Assembly: GCA_963930655.1 (NCBI GenBank)
Contig: OZ005616.1
Coordinates: forward strand, 11,250,001-11,314,000
Length of the DNA stretch: 64,000 nucleotides
Direction: 5' to 3'
DNA from: Myrica gale
Taxonomy: Eukaryota; Streptophyta; Magnoliopsida; Fagales; Myricaceae
Under the pieces are notes generated by a model. It did not search any database. It was not told where the DNA came from and saw only the letters and a program-made list of their open reading frames with translations. This document shows, in pieces, positions 14,301 to 23,479 of the stretch (positions within the stretch are counted from its first letter, which is position 1; every line of letters begins with the position of its first letter). The translations under genes were made by a program, and so were the position numbers.

Positions 14301-17300
14301 GGAGAGTATACATTGTTGATTGGTGCTCTCTTTGTCGCAGTGATGGGGAATCAGTTGACCATTTGCTTCTCCATTGTCCGGTGGCGCGAGGGCTTTGGAC
14401 TTATGTTCTTTCTATTGTGAATTTTCTTTGGGTTATGCCGGAAAAAGTGGTGGATGTGCTCTGGAGTTGGGAGAGGAAGTTTTCCAATCCCTTTGCTAAG
14501 GCTATTTGGAGGATGATTCCATCATGTAAATTGTGGTGCCTTTGGAGGGAGCGTAATAATCGTTGTTTTGCAGATGGTTCTTTGCCTTTACCTATGTTGC
14601 AGGGCTTTCTTATGTTTACTCTTTTTGGTTGGGCTGATGCGGTGTTAGGTTGCCCGTTTGTTGATTTTCAGGATTTCCTTAGTTTTATAGCTTGTTTGGA
14701 ATAGTGATTTCGGTATAGTCCCTTGTACTGCTTTCACCTATCAATAAAATTATCTTGCTTATAAAAAAAAAGTGTCAAGAAAATGGGCACAGCCAAGAAC
14801 AAGTTTTAGATCCAGTTGGCTCCACAGGCAGTCTGGACACATTCAACAATGAAAAAGTGAATGGAAATACATGTGGAAGATTGATTCGCAAAAGCTTTGG
14901 AGGCAATGGATGAAGTGAAAGCTGCACCAGGATAAGGGTCTCAAAGGGATAATGATGAGGAGGAAAACAGAAGAAATAAAAAATGTATTGAATAACTTAC
15001 TGTTAAACAATGAAAAAGGAGGTGACATAAGTGAGTAGTTCTGGAACACAAAAAAACATAGTTTTCCTCGAGGCCAGGAACAAATATTCCACACAAGTTG
15101 CATAACATCTCTGTTACATCAGAATAGAGGAATAACACTCTGTAACACAATCTCACAAAAATCATTAATTGATCAAACAGTTTACGTAGCTAAGGCTAAT
15201 ACAATCTAGTTGCATTAATTCCATTACGGACATGGACACATTACTGCTAACTAATGCCATGTACCTCACATATATCCAGCCAAAACCATATTGATCATCA
15301 GTATCATGTTTAAATTTTGTAACATGGATATTATTGTAAGAGAAAACTGAAAACATAGCAGTGGAATGAAAGTTATTTTCCATGTCAGACTTTTATACTA
15401 CAAAACCAAGAAATAAATAAAACAGGTGATCTTCCCAAAAGAATAAATTGGGTCCCCACAAACATAAATGTCAATACTTTTGGTTATCTTAAGGAAGAAA
15501 AGGTAAAGAACAAGAAAAAACGAAAGAGCAATATGAATGCATCAAGATAGGTAAATACCTATGTCGGCCATTTATGTTTTTCCTGAAAATTTAATCTGGG
15601 AAAAAGAGTTGTACCATGAAAGCCAAAGCTTGCAGTCCTGCTGAACGCAAACGTAGAGCTCTTTCACTGTCTCCAACTTCTTGAGCAAGTTGACAAAGTT
15701 TCGGAATCAGACCCTCTAAGTTGAACATGTACGTACTATCCATCTACATTTATTTCACATAGTCAGCATCAACTAACTAATGAAAATAAATAATTAGAGC
15801 ATATGGTCAATGACCTAACTTATAGACAGAATTAACTTGGCATATGTATGGTCAGAAGCAATATGGGGAATATTCAACAGGTCCCTCTGTAGAATCAGTA
15901 GATCCAAAATCAGGCATCTGCCGTTATCCATTCAGTTCAACCACTCACATTTTTTACCCTGTCAATTGTCCAAAAGAGTAAACAGACTGTCCCCCCATAT
16001 GCATCCAGACCATGTACATAACCAAAGTTTGTTATTAATATATTTTATATTATAGCCAATGGTTTGTTATTAATATATTCATATTTTATGTCAAAATGAC
16101 TCAGATTAAAGCTTCATCCTTCTATCCATTATGTACCTGGCTATTTATAAAATCGACAAGAATATTGCAACCTGAAATCTGCATTTCAGCCTGTCGAGTT
16201 TGTTCTAAAAGTGTACGAACAATCCCTAATAAACTACTGGCAAATAGTGGCCTGCATGCATTGAAAGCCCTCAGTGAGTATCATCACGAATATTGTTTAC
16301 ATTTAATGGAGAATTGAAATTTCAGAAAGAAATACGTTAGGAACCAAACAGCAGAAATCAATGAACTTCTCAATAAAAGAATTTGCTTGATAGAGTCTTC
16401 TATGTACATGAACTGAGACTACTTTGCCGTAACAATTGCTGCATTTTCTCTTTCAATAGTTATAGAATAAATCCTTTGAACTGGACGCAGAAATATCATT
16501 GCTGACTTCCTGACAAGCCCCAAGACCTACATATGGCAAGTTCAGACTCCGAATCCTTTGATGAGATATTACTGTATGATCACTATTGCACTAGGCGACT
16601 AATCCCTACTAGATTTACAATTCTCTGTCACTTGTCTAACATATTTTTGCAACATCAGTTAGCAATCAAAGCAATAGTCAAAACCTAAAAGTAAGAAAGT
16701 CGTATTCAGTTTCATTGAATCATCACATATGTAAAGACCTGGGAGAACCACAGGGAGGCAATGATCCCTGGCAGAAACTTCTTTCAGTATCAACCACCAA
16801 TAGTCAGCTAGATGTACTGGTCTACCTAGCATATTTCTTCAACATTTCCACTCTTTTCCCCCTTCCCCTCAGTGGTTGAGAAAATTAGATGAAAGCAACC
16901 CAATTTGGTTAGATCCCAAGTAAAATATAAGATTCAAATCCATCAAACTTACATATGCTCCTTACATGACGATAACAGTTTCCGGTAAATGCATAACACA
17001 ACTTTCAGAGATCCAAAGTTCTCATTCCGCAAATCCTTGTAACATCTCTGTTCTAGGTGACTTGTAATCTGTGGAAAGAACATTGATGGACATGAGAGTG
17101 AAGCGAATAGATATTTTTTTTTCTTTATAGGTAGGCGGTTAAAAACAAAATCTACAGCTTGACAATATTAAGAAAACTTCAAAAGTTGAAAATCCCTAGC
17201 AATTTTCCCAATTTTGAGCCAGATATCATAGGCTGTCTTAATAACAAGCAGGGGCACTAAATGTAAAGAAAGAAAGACCTAAGATACTGATTTAAAACTA

Positions 17301-18401
17301 ATCCAGTAAAGAAAAAAATATGAAGCTGAAACAAATGATAGCACCAGCACATAGCAGACCTAACTAAATTGATGGTGTGATGAAGATGAGAGTATTAAGT
17401 AATGAAGAGCAAGTCTGGACTTCAAACAAGTTCCATTTTTTCAAAACTTCAGAAAGAAAATATAATAAAATTAGAATACACAATTGGAAGATCTGCAAAA
17501 GAGATAGGTTCTCAAATGAACATGGAAAAAAAGTCTACCTTGGGGATACGCAATGGATTCTTAGCAGCATATTCACAAAGTTTCCCAATTTTCCTATCGT
17601 TTGGTTCAGCCTCCTGCCATGTATAAATTGAAACAGATAAGCTTATCAGAATGCAGTTTTTTCTTCCTCCCTCTCTCCTTTCTGTTCTTTTTTTGGGTGG
17701 CAGGGCAAGTGAGGAGTGAGGATGGCTTGGGATCATAAGCAATTGAAACCTTTAAGGACACAGTGCCAGAAGAACCAAAATCGTGCATATATGAAAGATA
17801 TTAATAGCAATGGAGTTAAAATTTCATAAGATTCCTGTGCCTCCCCTATTGAATTTCGCTTGACTAGATTCAAAAAATTATTTCCACTCAGAAATACAAA
17901 TTGTATAAGAACCTAATGAACTTTATAGTGGCTACGCTTTCATGGTTGTACAAAACACACCACTGCACAAGCCACAGAAAAAATAAGCATTGTTAAAAAA
18001 AAATTTCATAGGTCAAACTAATCGTTACTTAAGTACCACATAATCAACATATTCTTTGTTAATAGCTCCACGAAACAATAGAATGATGGATTTAGTAAGT
18101 CAAACCTTCTTCCAAACAAGCAAAATTATCTTACTTCATGAGGGGTCAGATACCTAAACAATCCTTGAATTCCTAAAGCCAACTCATAAGTTCTCCATAT
18201 GGACAAATATCACTAAGAAGTCTGCAAAGGATATGAACTGAAGCAAAAATTGCATTGCGTTTGGAGACAATTCACCTTAAGAATATCAGCAAGCATCTTC
18301 TTGTACCGCTTCACGGGCTGTCTAGACCTTGCCCTCAATGAAGGACAGAAGAAACAGAGGTTGCCGCAGGCAGGCACAACCCGCCTCGACATAACCCCCA
18401 T
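5315..18401 (-). CDS. SRL2: SRL2 / EFR3-like plasma-membrane scaffold protein, 1000 aa, 19 coding exons
   Basis: Exons, 5' to 3': 18276-18401, 17539-17613, 16953-17068, 16137-16251, 15615-15743, 12622-12669, 12257-12462, 11940-12136, 11546-11838, 10592-10741, 10136-10498, 9855-10004, 9474-9549, 8818-8945, 8473-8673, 7410-7550, 7208-7330, 6050-6256, 5315-5473. They total 3003 bases, phases agree at every junction, and the protein ends KAAGC-stop. The N-terminus MGVMSRRVVPACGNLCFFC has cysteines at 12, 16 and 19 followed by a basic run (RARSRQPVKRYKK). The next parts (EPNDRKIGKLCEYA; LEQRCYKDLRNENF; YMFNLEGLIPKLCQLAQEVG) match plant EFR3 homologues and form an armadillo-like helical body. Family knowledge: EFR3 proteins anchor the PI4-kinase alpha complex at the plasma membrane through N-terminal S-acylation; rice SRL2 affects leaf rolling. 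Intron 5 (2.9 kb) holds a LINE and intron 10 has a GC donor. Confidence 0.93.
10590..10591 (-). other. Non-canonical GC splice donor (intron 10 of the SRL2-like gene)
   Basis: Exon 10 ends CAGAAG and is followed by GCAAGTGC rather than GT. The acceptor is GATTCAG before GCTTTTCCTG. Splicing here joins codons for YHQK to AFPEALFHQLL, as expected from homologues, and keeps phase. The match to AG|GCAAGT is the usual form of a functional GC-AG intron. Confidence 0.85.
14001..14769 (+). mobile_element. 5'-truncated LINE (non-LTR retrotransposon) in intron 5
   Basis: The insertion is bounded by a 10-bp direct repeat, AAGTGTCAAG, at 13991-14000 and 14770-14779. It ends in AATAAAATTATCTTGC and an A-run, as expected of target-primed reverse transcription. 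Only the C-terminal part of the second open frame remains, so it is 5'-truncated. It lies opposite in direction to the host gene. Confidence 0.93.
14027..14704 (+). pseudogene. LINE ORF2 C-terminal tail with zf-RVT domain
   Basis: The frame of 225 codons is open and contains the zinc-binding region typical of plant LINE reverse transcriptases. FSVKSMYSLL and WRSKCPMRVSFIVWEAMHER are followed by a C-x2-C pair (WCSLC) and an H-x4-C pair (HLLLHC) near residues 101-123. Endonuclease and reverse transcriptase catalytic domains are missing, so it cannot act on its own. The first ATG is internal to the original protein and is not a true start. It is a shadow of the truncated element, not a host gene. 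Confidence 0.85.
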
Positions 18402-19513
18402 TGTCTAAGGAAACCCAAGCCCCCTGCTCCCAAAATCACGATCAAAGTTCGCGATCGAAGTTCAGATAATGGCAAAAACTCAAAGACCCACCTGACCAAA
18501 CAACCCAAATATTGGCACTTACGTATACTAGAATTGTGCTCCTATGGCACTTGCAGGAACTGCGTACAGGAAAAGTTCAAAAACCCCAGTTGAATTTGGC
18601 ACTCTAATGTTTTTCCGCCAGCGCAAATGTATTGCCAATTTCATAAGAATCAGAAACAAGGACATTCACCGAATCCAGATTAAATTAGCAGATTTTTACG
18701 TGCAACAACTCTTAAATTACCAAAATATTTCTAATTTAAAGACATACCCACAAATTTAAGTATCAGAAATCCAACTTTGAGACACACCCAAGTTCCCGAG
18801 ACCGCGATCTGGGCAAGCCTAGAAGCCAAAAAAATGGACAAAGAAGCGGTTTCGAAAGATTTATTAAAAATCTCCAAGTTCCAAATAGTATGGACAAATT
18901 TAATAATACTTTGGTATCCAATGCAAATACTATTCAAAGGCACTGAATTTGATTAATTAAGATTACCACCAAATAGTGACAAGGGGGGAGGGAGGGTTGA
19001 ATTATCTCCCCTTGCCTGTTTCCTCTCTCCCCCCTCTCTCTCTCTGACGTTAATACGAGAAAATTAAATTAACCCTTAATAATAAGAGAAATAAAAAGGA
19101 AAATAATCGTTAACTTAACGTCACGAGTGGCTGTTATAATATTGGTAACAGTCCTGTAGTCTTGATTCTTGAAGACGCATCGTCATTGGCTTGCGGTTCG
19201 GGTAGAGTTGGTAAGGCACAGGCCCACAGCTGGCCCAACCCTATCATTTGGTGCATGATGCGTATTAAGGCCGTCACTTTAGTGTTGCCCAACGAGAACG
19301 TGCAAACGCAATGCCTAGCTGTTAACAGTCGCACCAGATAGTGCCAAAATCGGAAATCCCCAACGGTCCCGAGATTTAAGGGGCCTTTTTCTTGTTCTGT
19401 TCACCTTTTGACTATTTTTAGCCGCACAATCATTTCACTTGTCGACGTAATTTTGGGGTTTTCCCTTTTATTTTTGCGTGATATTTAGGTGGCCTTTCGG
19501 GTTCTCCACTACC
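18402..19513 (-). promoter_or_regulatory. Upstream region of the SRL2/EFR3-like gene
   Basis: No coding sequence was recognised. A CT-rich tract at 19021-19046 (GA-rich on the gene strand) is a common feature of plant 5' leaders. Two GGCCCA-type motifs near 19220-19237 resemble site II elements. A GGGAGCAG just before the ATG could be the acceptor of a leader intron. The start site is not resolved. Confidence 0.4.
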
Positions 19514-19741
19514 ATGGAGTCTTGTTATTGTGCTAAGCACTATTGTGCTTGAGCATGCTAAGCGACAGTTGAAATTAAAAACTTCAAAATTCAAAGGCTC
19601 AGATCGCACCATATTAATTAAAATATTTTGAATGTTTTAAATGATATGTTTAACTATAGCCGTCGGATCTCCAGCTTTTAATCTCAGTCGTCGCTCAACA
19701 TGCTCAACACAATAGTGCTTAGCACAGTAATCGAACTCCTC
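19514..19741. mobile_element. Foldback MITE
   Basis: The two ends are inverted repeats. The left arm contains TGTGCTAAGCACTATTGTG, TTGAGCATG and AAGCGAC; the right arm contains GTCGCTCAACATG and CACAATAGTGCTTAGCACA in reverse complement order. About 80 bases of AT-rich loop separate them. No coding content. Confidence 0.7.
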
Positions 19742-20239
19742 CAACCTGTCCTAATTCTCAACAGGTGGGCTTGAGATCCGCAGTAGCATTTCTAGAACGG
19801 AATCTAATGCTGACTTTTATTTTGGATCCGATTTTAGCACAGATTTTTTATTTTAGATTCTTTGGAATTTACTGATTTAGGATCTTTTTAATTTGTTGTC
19901 AGCTATAATTAGGAGAGACATAGACACATCATATATTAAATATTACAAGTTTATACAGTGTCAAAATTAATACATGCAGTATTGAATAATGTAAGACGCT
20001 ATGGGTAGAATTATTACCACCAAACTACAACCATAGGTTTATTTTAGAATATTTCTAACACTATTGTCTTTATAAAAAAAGAGAAAATTAATAATTCTCT
20101 TAGATTTAAAAAAAAATTGTCTAAGTTTCTAGAATTGACAAATCACTACCTGATATAGACCATCTTGATGCTATGAATCCTGAAGATTCTATCAATGAAA
20201 GAAATGACGCATCCCTGCAAGATTACACAACAAGTAATA
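19742..20239. other. AT-rich spacer
   Basis: No gene or well-bounded repeat was recognised between the MITE and the Pack-MULE target duplication. Confidence 0.4.
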
Positions 20240-20528
20240 TTTTCTTTAGGGAAAAATTCATTTTGCACCTTTAAATTTTGGGGTCATTTCTAAGTTGCAC
20301 CCACTTTTATCGATTTCGTTTGATTAATACTTCAAAGTTTATGTTTATGTTGATTTCCACCCTGGACGTTAAATTGACCTTAGTTCTCACAGCAAACCAA
20401 TCACGTGTATCCACGTGAGAACTTAAAGTTTTCATTTATCATTTTACCTTTCCTTAAATGAAATATAGATGTCTATAATTATTAATATTATAATTAATAA
20501 TTATAATTCTCAAGCCTCCTTACTGCCA

Positions 20529-20646
20529 ATGGACCCTCACGTGGACCTCCTCGACTGGCTAGCCCTCTTCTTCAGCTTTTAGAAGGGACAACGTCCAGAA
20601 CCAGCTGGAGCACCTCGTCCTCCTCCTTGGCAATGCCCAGATCCTC
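20529..20646 (+). pseudogene. Captured callose synthase (glucan synthase-like) fragment
   Basis: The frame from 20529 reads MDPHVDLLDWLALFFSF and then hits TAG at 20580-20582. One base later in phase it continues DNVQNQLEHLVLLLGNAQI. This matches the plant callose synthase N-terminal motif FGFQxDNVRNQREHLVLxLANAQM, with the stop in place of the Gln codon and a one-base shift. It is therefore a decayed captured fragment and not a working gene. The same piece is found in the related element at 44077-44210. Confidence 0.8.
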
Positions 20647-20918
20647 ATTTTGGAACATAATTCAAACTCTACATCTCGAGTGTGGAAGACTATAACAGAG
20701 GTCGTTTTGGAACTTTGTTCAGGAGTTTTGATAGGCTATGGGTGCTGCTATTGTTATTGTTGCAGGCAACCATTATTGTTGCGTGGGAAGGGAAGACGTG
20801 AGTGGACGGGTAAAACAAAGATAACCAAAGTCACGTTCCAGATTCAATTTCTCAGATCCAAGGGCTAAAATTCAGACACTCCTTTAATGAGATAAAGATA
20901 GCGGCTCGGCTCAACTAA

Positions 20919-21089
20919 GGGCCTGTTCGTTTAACTAGTATTCTCAGGATTTTTTAGAATTCTCACAACACAAAAAATTCTACAACCAAATATCATTTTT
21001 AACGCTACATAAAAATAACTACAACACGCATACCAATAAAGTTAACATCACCTAAAAATTCTCAAAACACAACTCAACCGAACACCCTC
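20919..21089. mobile_element. Tourist-like MITE nested in the Pack-MULE
   Basis: A 171-bp element begins GGGCCTGTTCGTTT and ends AACCGAACACCCTC (inverted). It is flanked by the trinucleotide TAA on both sides (20916-20918 and 21090-21092), as is usual for PIF/Harbinger-type MITEs. Its sequence is related to the MITE at 42633-42810 in reverse orientation. Confidence 0.8.
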
Positions 21090-21768
21090 TAAGTCATTAC
21101 CATAACTTTTTCCTATGTCATTCTCATCTTCCCCAAGACCCCAACACGTACGCTTTCCTTTTTTTCTCTCCCGAATGTCTTCTTCTTCGTACTTTTTTCT
21201 CCTTCCAGCTATTGCCCTGTTCAAGGACTGCAAGTTCCTCTCTCAGGTAAGATAATGGTATCTTGTGCCAGCAAGGGATGCCAGCATGAGCGGACGGGTA
21301 AAACAAAGACTAAAGAATAAGAAAAGGATCTTGATCTGTTATAGAGTTCTTTTCCTTCTAGTCATGAAGAGACTTGGCAGCTCAGACTCGTGGGTGCGTT
21401 GATGACAATCTGCCCAACTACAGGTTTTCAACTAAGAATCCATTAACTCCCCCCTCTTTCAATTTTTTATTTCTGACTTTTGATATTTCGGACATAGCCA
21501 TGTGTTTTTTCTTGTCTCTGAACTTGTTTCTCTTTCAAATGATCAATGGTGTCTAGAAAATCATCAAAAACTTTACGCTTCAAATTCGCTATGTTGTTTT
21601 TCCTGTTTTGTAACTTTATAGGCTTTCCTTTCTAGGGTGTCATGGTTGTAGTCTTATATAGTAGGTGCTGGGGACAAAGACATCCGTTAATTCTATGTTT
21701 TCTCGTTCATTGATGTATATGAACACAGTCTAGGAAACAACCATGTCTACAGTAGGGAATTCTGGTCC

Positions 21769-22134
21769 ATGTTGGACGACTTAGATGAAGAAGGTTGTGT
21801 CGAAGAATTCGGCCACATAGCCGAGAAGAAGCGTCGATTAAGCATTGAACAAGTCAAGGCCTTGGAGAAGAACTTTGAGGTCGAAAACAAGCTCGAACTC
21901 GAGAGAAAAGTGAAGCTTGTCCAAGAACTCGGCTTGCAACCGAGACAGGTTGTTGTTTGGTTCCAAAACCGCCGAGCCTGGTGGAAAACAAATCAAATTG
22001 AGAGAGATTATGGCGTCCTCAAAGCCAATTACGAGGCTCTCAAGCTCAACTACGACAGCCTGAGATTGCAGGAACAATGCATTCAACTGGAGATCCATCG
22101 CTGCCAGCTTGGTTCAAGGAGACAGCATCCATGA
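21769..22134 (+). pseudogene. Captured HD-Zip class I homeobox fragment, 121-codon open frame
   Basis: The frame holds most of a plant homeodomain and the start of its leucine zipper. [19 protein letters not shown] is near residue 19, then [19 protein letters not shown], then zipper heptads ([19 protein letters not shown]). HD-Zip I proteins normally read NRRARWKTKQLE; here it is [12 protein letters not shown], so the helix-3 arginine equivalent to homeodomain position 55 is Trp. The leader [13 protein letters not shown] is also typical of the family just before the homeodomain. After the zipper start the frame diverges and stops. Because it lies inside a Pack-MULE it is most likely a captured piece. 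The open frame leaves expression possible. Another unidentified open stretch follows at about 22150-22380. Confidence 0.87.
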
Positions 22135-22843
22135 ACATGACCGCTAGCACAATCGCCATGGATCTCAAGATCTCCCTTCGCCTTGGTGGGACTTCTTCGA
22201 TTTCCAACTGCATGACGTTCTCGTAAACGAGGATGAAGATATTGCAGGACCTGGCAATGGACCAACATTCTTTTGGGACGGCCAGCGACAAGAGGTTGAC
22301 CAAGAGGTGGGTAATAGGTTGTTGCTTCTCCTTCTGGCTAGCCGCAGAGATGGTGCAAAGGTTAGAGAAATGTTCAAGGTATACGTTCAATAAGGGTAAA
22401 ACGGGAAATGGGAACAGTAAGTTCTCCCGTGGACATCACGTGGTTGATTTGCCACGAGAAGTAACAGCAATTTGACGTCCAGGGTGGAAATCGACATAAA
22501 CATAAACTTTAAAGTACTGATCTAACGAAATCAATAAAAGTGGATGCAACTTATAAATGACTCCAAAGTTCAAGGGTGCAAAGTAAATTTTCTTTTTTTC
22601 TTTACCATCATTTATTTTTCATGAGGGATTGAAATTTAATTACCTCGTTGTGAAAAATCTCCTTACATTGTGTTATAAAAGCAAGATTTGAGCACCATAA
22701 GTGATTAATCCTCTCCAAAAAGTTATTTACAAGTAGATGCACTTGAAGTTGTATATGCAACAATCTTTACCTCGAATATGCATTTAGTTCAAATATGATT
22801 GAAAAAAATTAATGAACTTTTGATGAAAATCATCAATCTCGAC

Positions 22844-23023
22844 CAATTAACTCTATGTCATTCCTTGAAGCGAATGACTCATTCCCCAAAGTGAATCAAA
22901 CATCAATTTGCTCTATGTCATTCTATGAAGCGAACGACACGTTCCATGAAGCGAATGCAACATCAATTTGCTCTTTGTCATTCCCTGAAGTGAATGAAAC
23001 ACTCTTTGAAGCGAATGAAACCT
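22844..23023 (+). repeat. 60-bp tandem repeat, three copies, within gag
   Basis: Three consecutive 60-bp units each encode a variant of SICSMSFYEANDTFHEAN. Spacing is exactly 60 bases, so the frame is kept. Copies differ at several positions. Confidence 0.85.
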
Positions 23024-23247
23024 CATTTGAAAAGAAGTGTGGTCTTGGACATGGACAAAATAAAAACAGAGGGGGACATACTTATTCAAAAAGTCAAAAC
23101 CCATACCACCAGAAGTGGAACAAGGAGAAACAAGAAAAGGATAAAGATACGCAGAATAAACCTGTGAAGAATTATGAAGAAAATTGCTTTCGGTGTGGTA
23201 TGAAAGCACATTGGTCACATACCTGTTGTACGCCAAATATGTGGTAG
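22855..23247 (+). pseudogene. Copia gag remnant with CCHC zinc knuckle
   Basis: The 130-codon frame contains three 20-residue repeats, then a basic Gln/Lys-rich linker, then C-x2-C-x4-H-x4-C (CFRCGMKAHWSHTC), the nucleic-acid-binding knuckle of retrotransposon gag. The original N-terminal part lies upstream without an open frame. The annotated ATG is internal to the repeats and not a true start. Confidence 0.8.
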
Positions 23248-23479
23248 ACCAATATGAATATTCTATAAAGAAAAAGGAATCAAAATAATTTTGATTGTCA
23301 TGATTCCCCTAAAGGGATTTACGTTATCAATTTTAATGTTTTTTATTTCTTTGAATATTCTAACAGAAAATTTGATCATTTGATAGGCGATGAAAATGTT
23401 TACACTCATCAAAATGATTTCTTTTATCTTAATTTGTTTTTGTCTATTATTTATAATGAAGTTTAATTTTTCATATATA

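Larger units (their letters stand above)
20249..22595. mobile_element. Pack-MULE (Mutator-like, 2347 bp) carrying host gene fragments
   Basis: The ends are long inverted repeats of roughly 200 bp (about 20249-20460 and 22380-22595). They share blocks such as AAGTTGCA-CCACTTTTAT, AAAGTTTATGTTTATGT and TTTCCACCCTGGACGT in opposite orientation. A 9-bp direct repeat, TTTTCTTTA, flanks the element at 20240-20248 and 22596-22604, the Mutator signature. No transposase was recognised. The interior carries a callose synthase fragment (20529-20646), a nested MITE (20919-21089) and an HD-Zip I fragment (21769-22134). The motif GGACGGGTAAAACAAAGA occurs twice inside (near 20797 and 21292), which suggests an internal duplication. 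A second family member lies at 43558-44419. Confidence 0.88.

Noticed and set aside
14027..14704. 225-codon plus frame as a host gene
   Set aside because: It is the tail of a LINE, bounded by a target duplication and an A-tail inside an intron.
22844..23023. Regular 60-bp repeats as a CRISPR-like array
   Set aside because: Units are contiguous without spacers, are in frame with gag, and the genome is a plant's.
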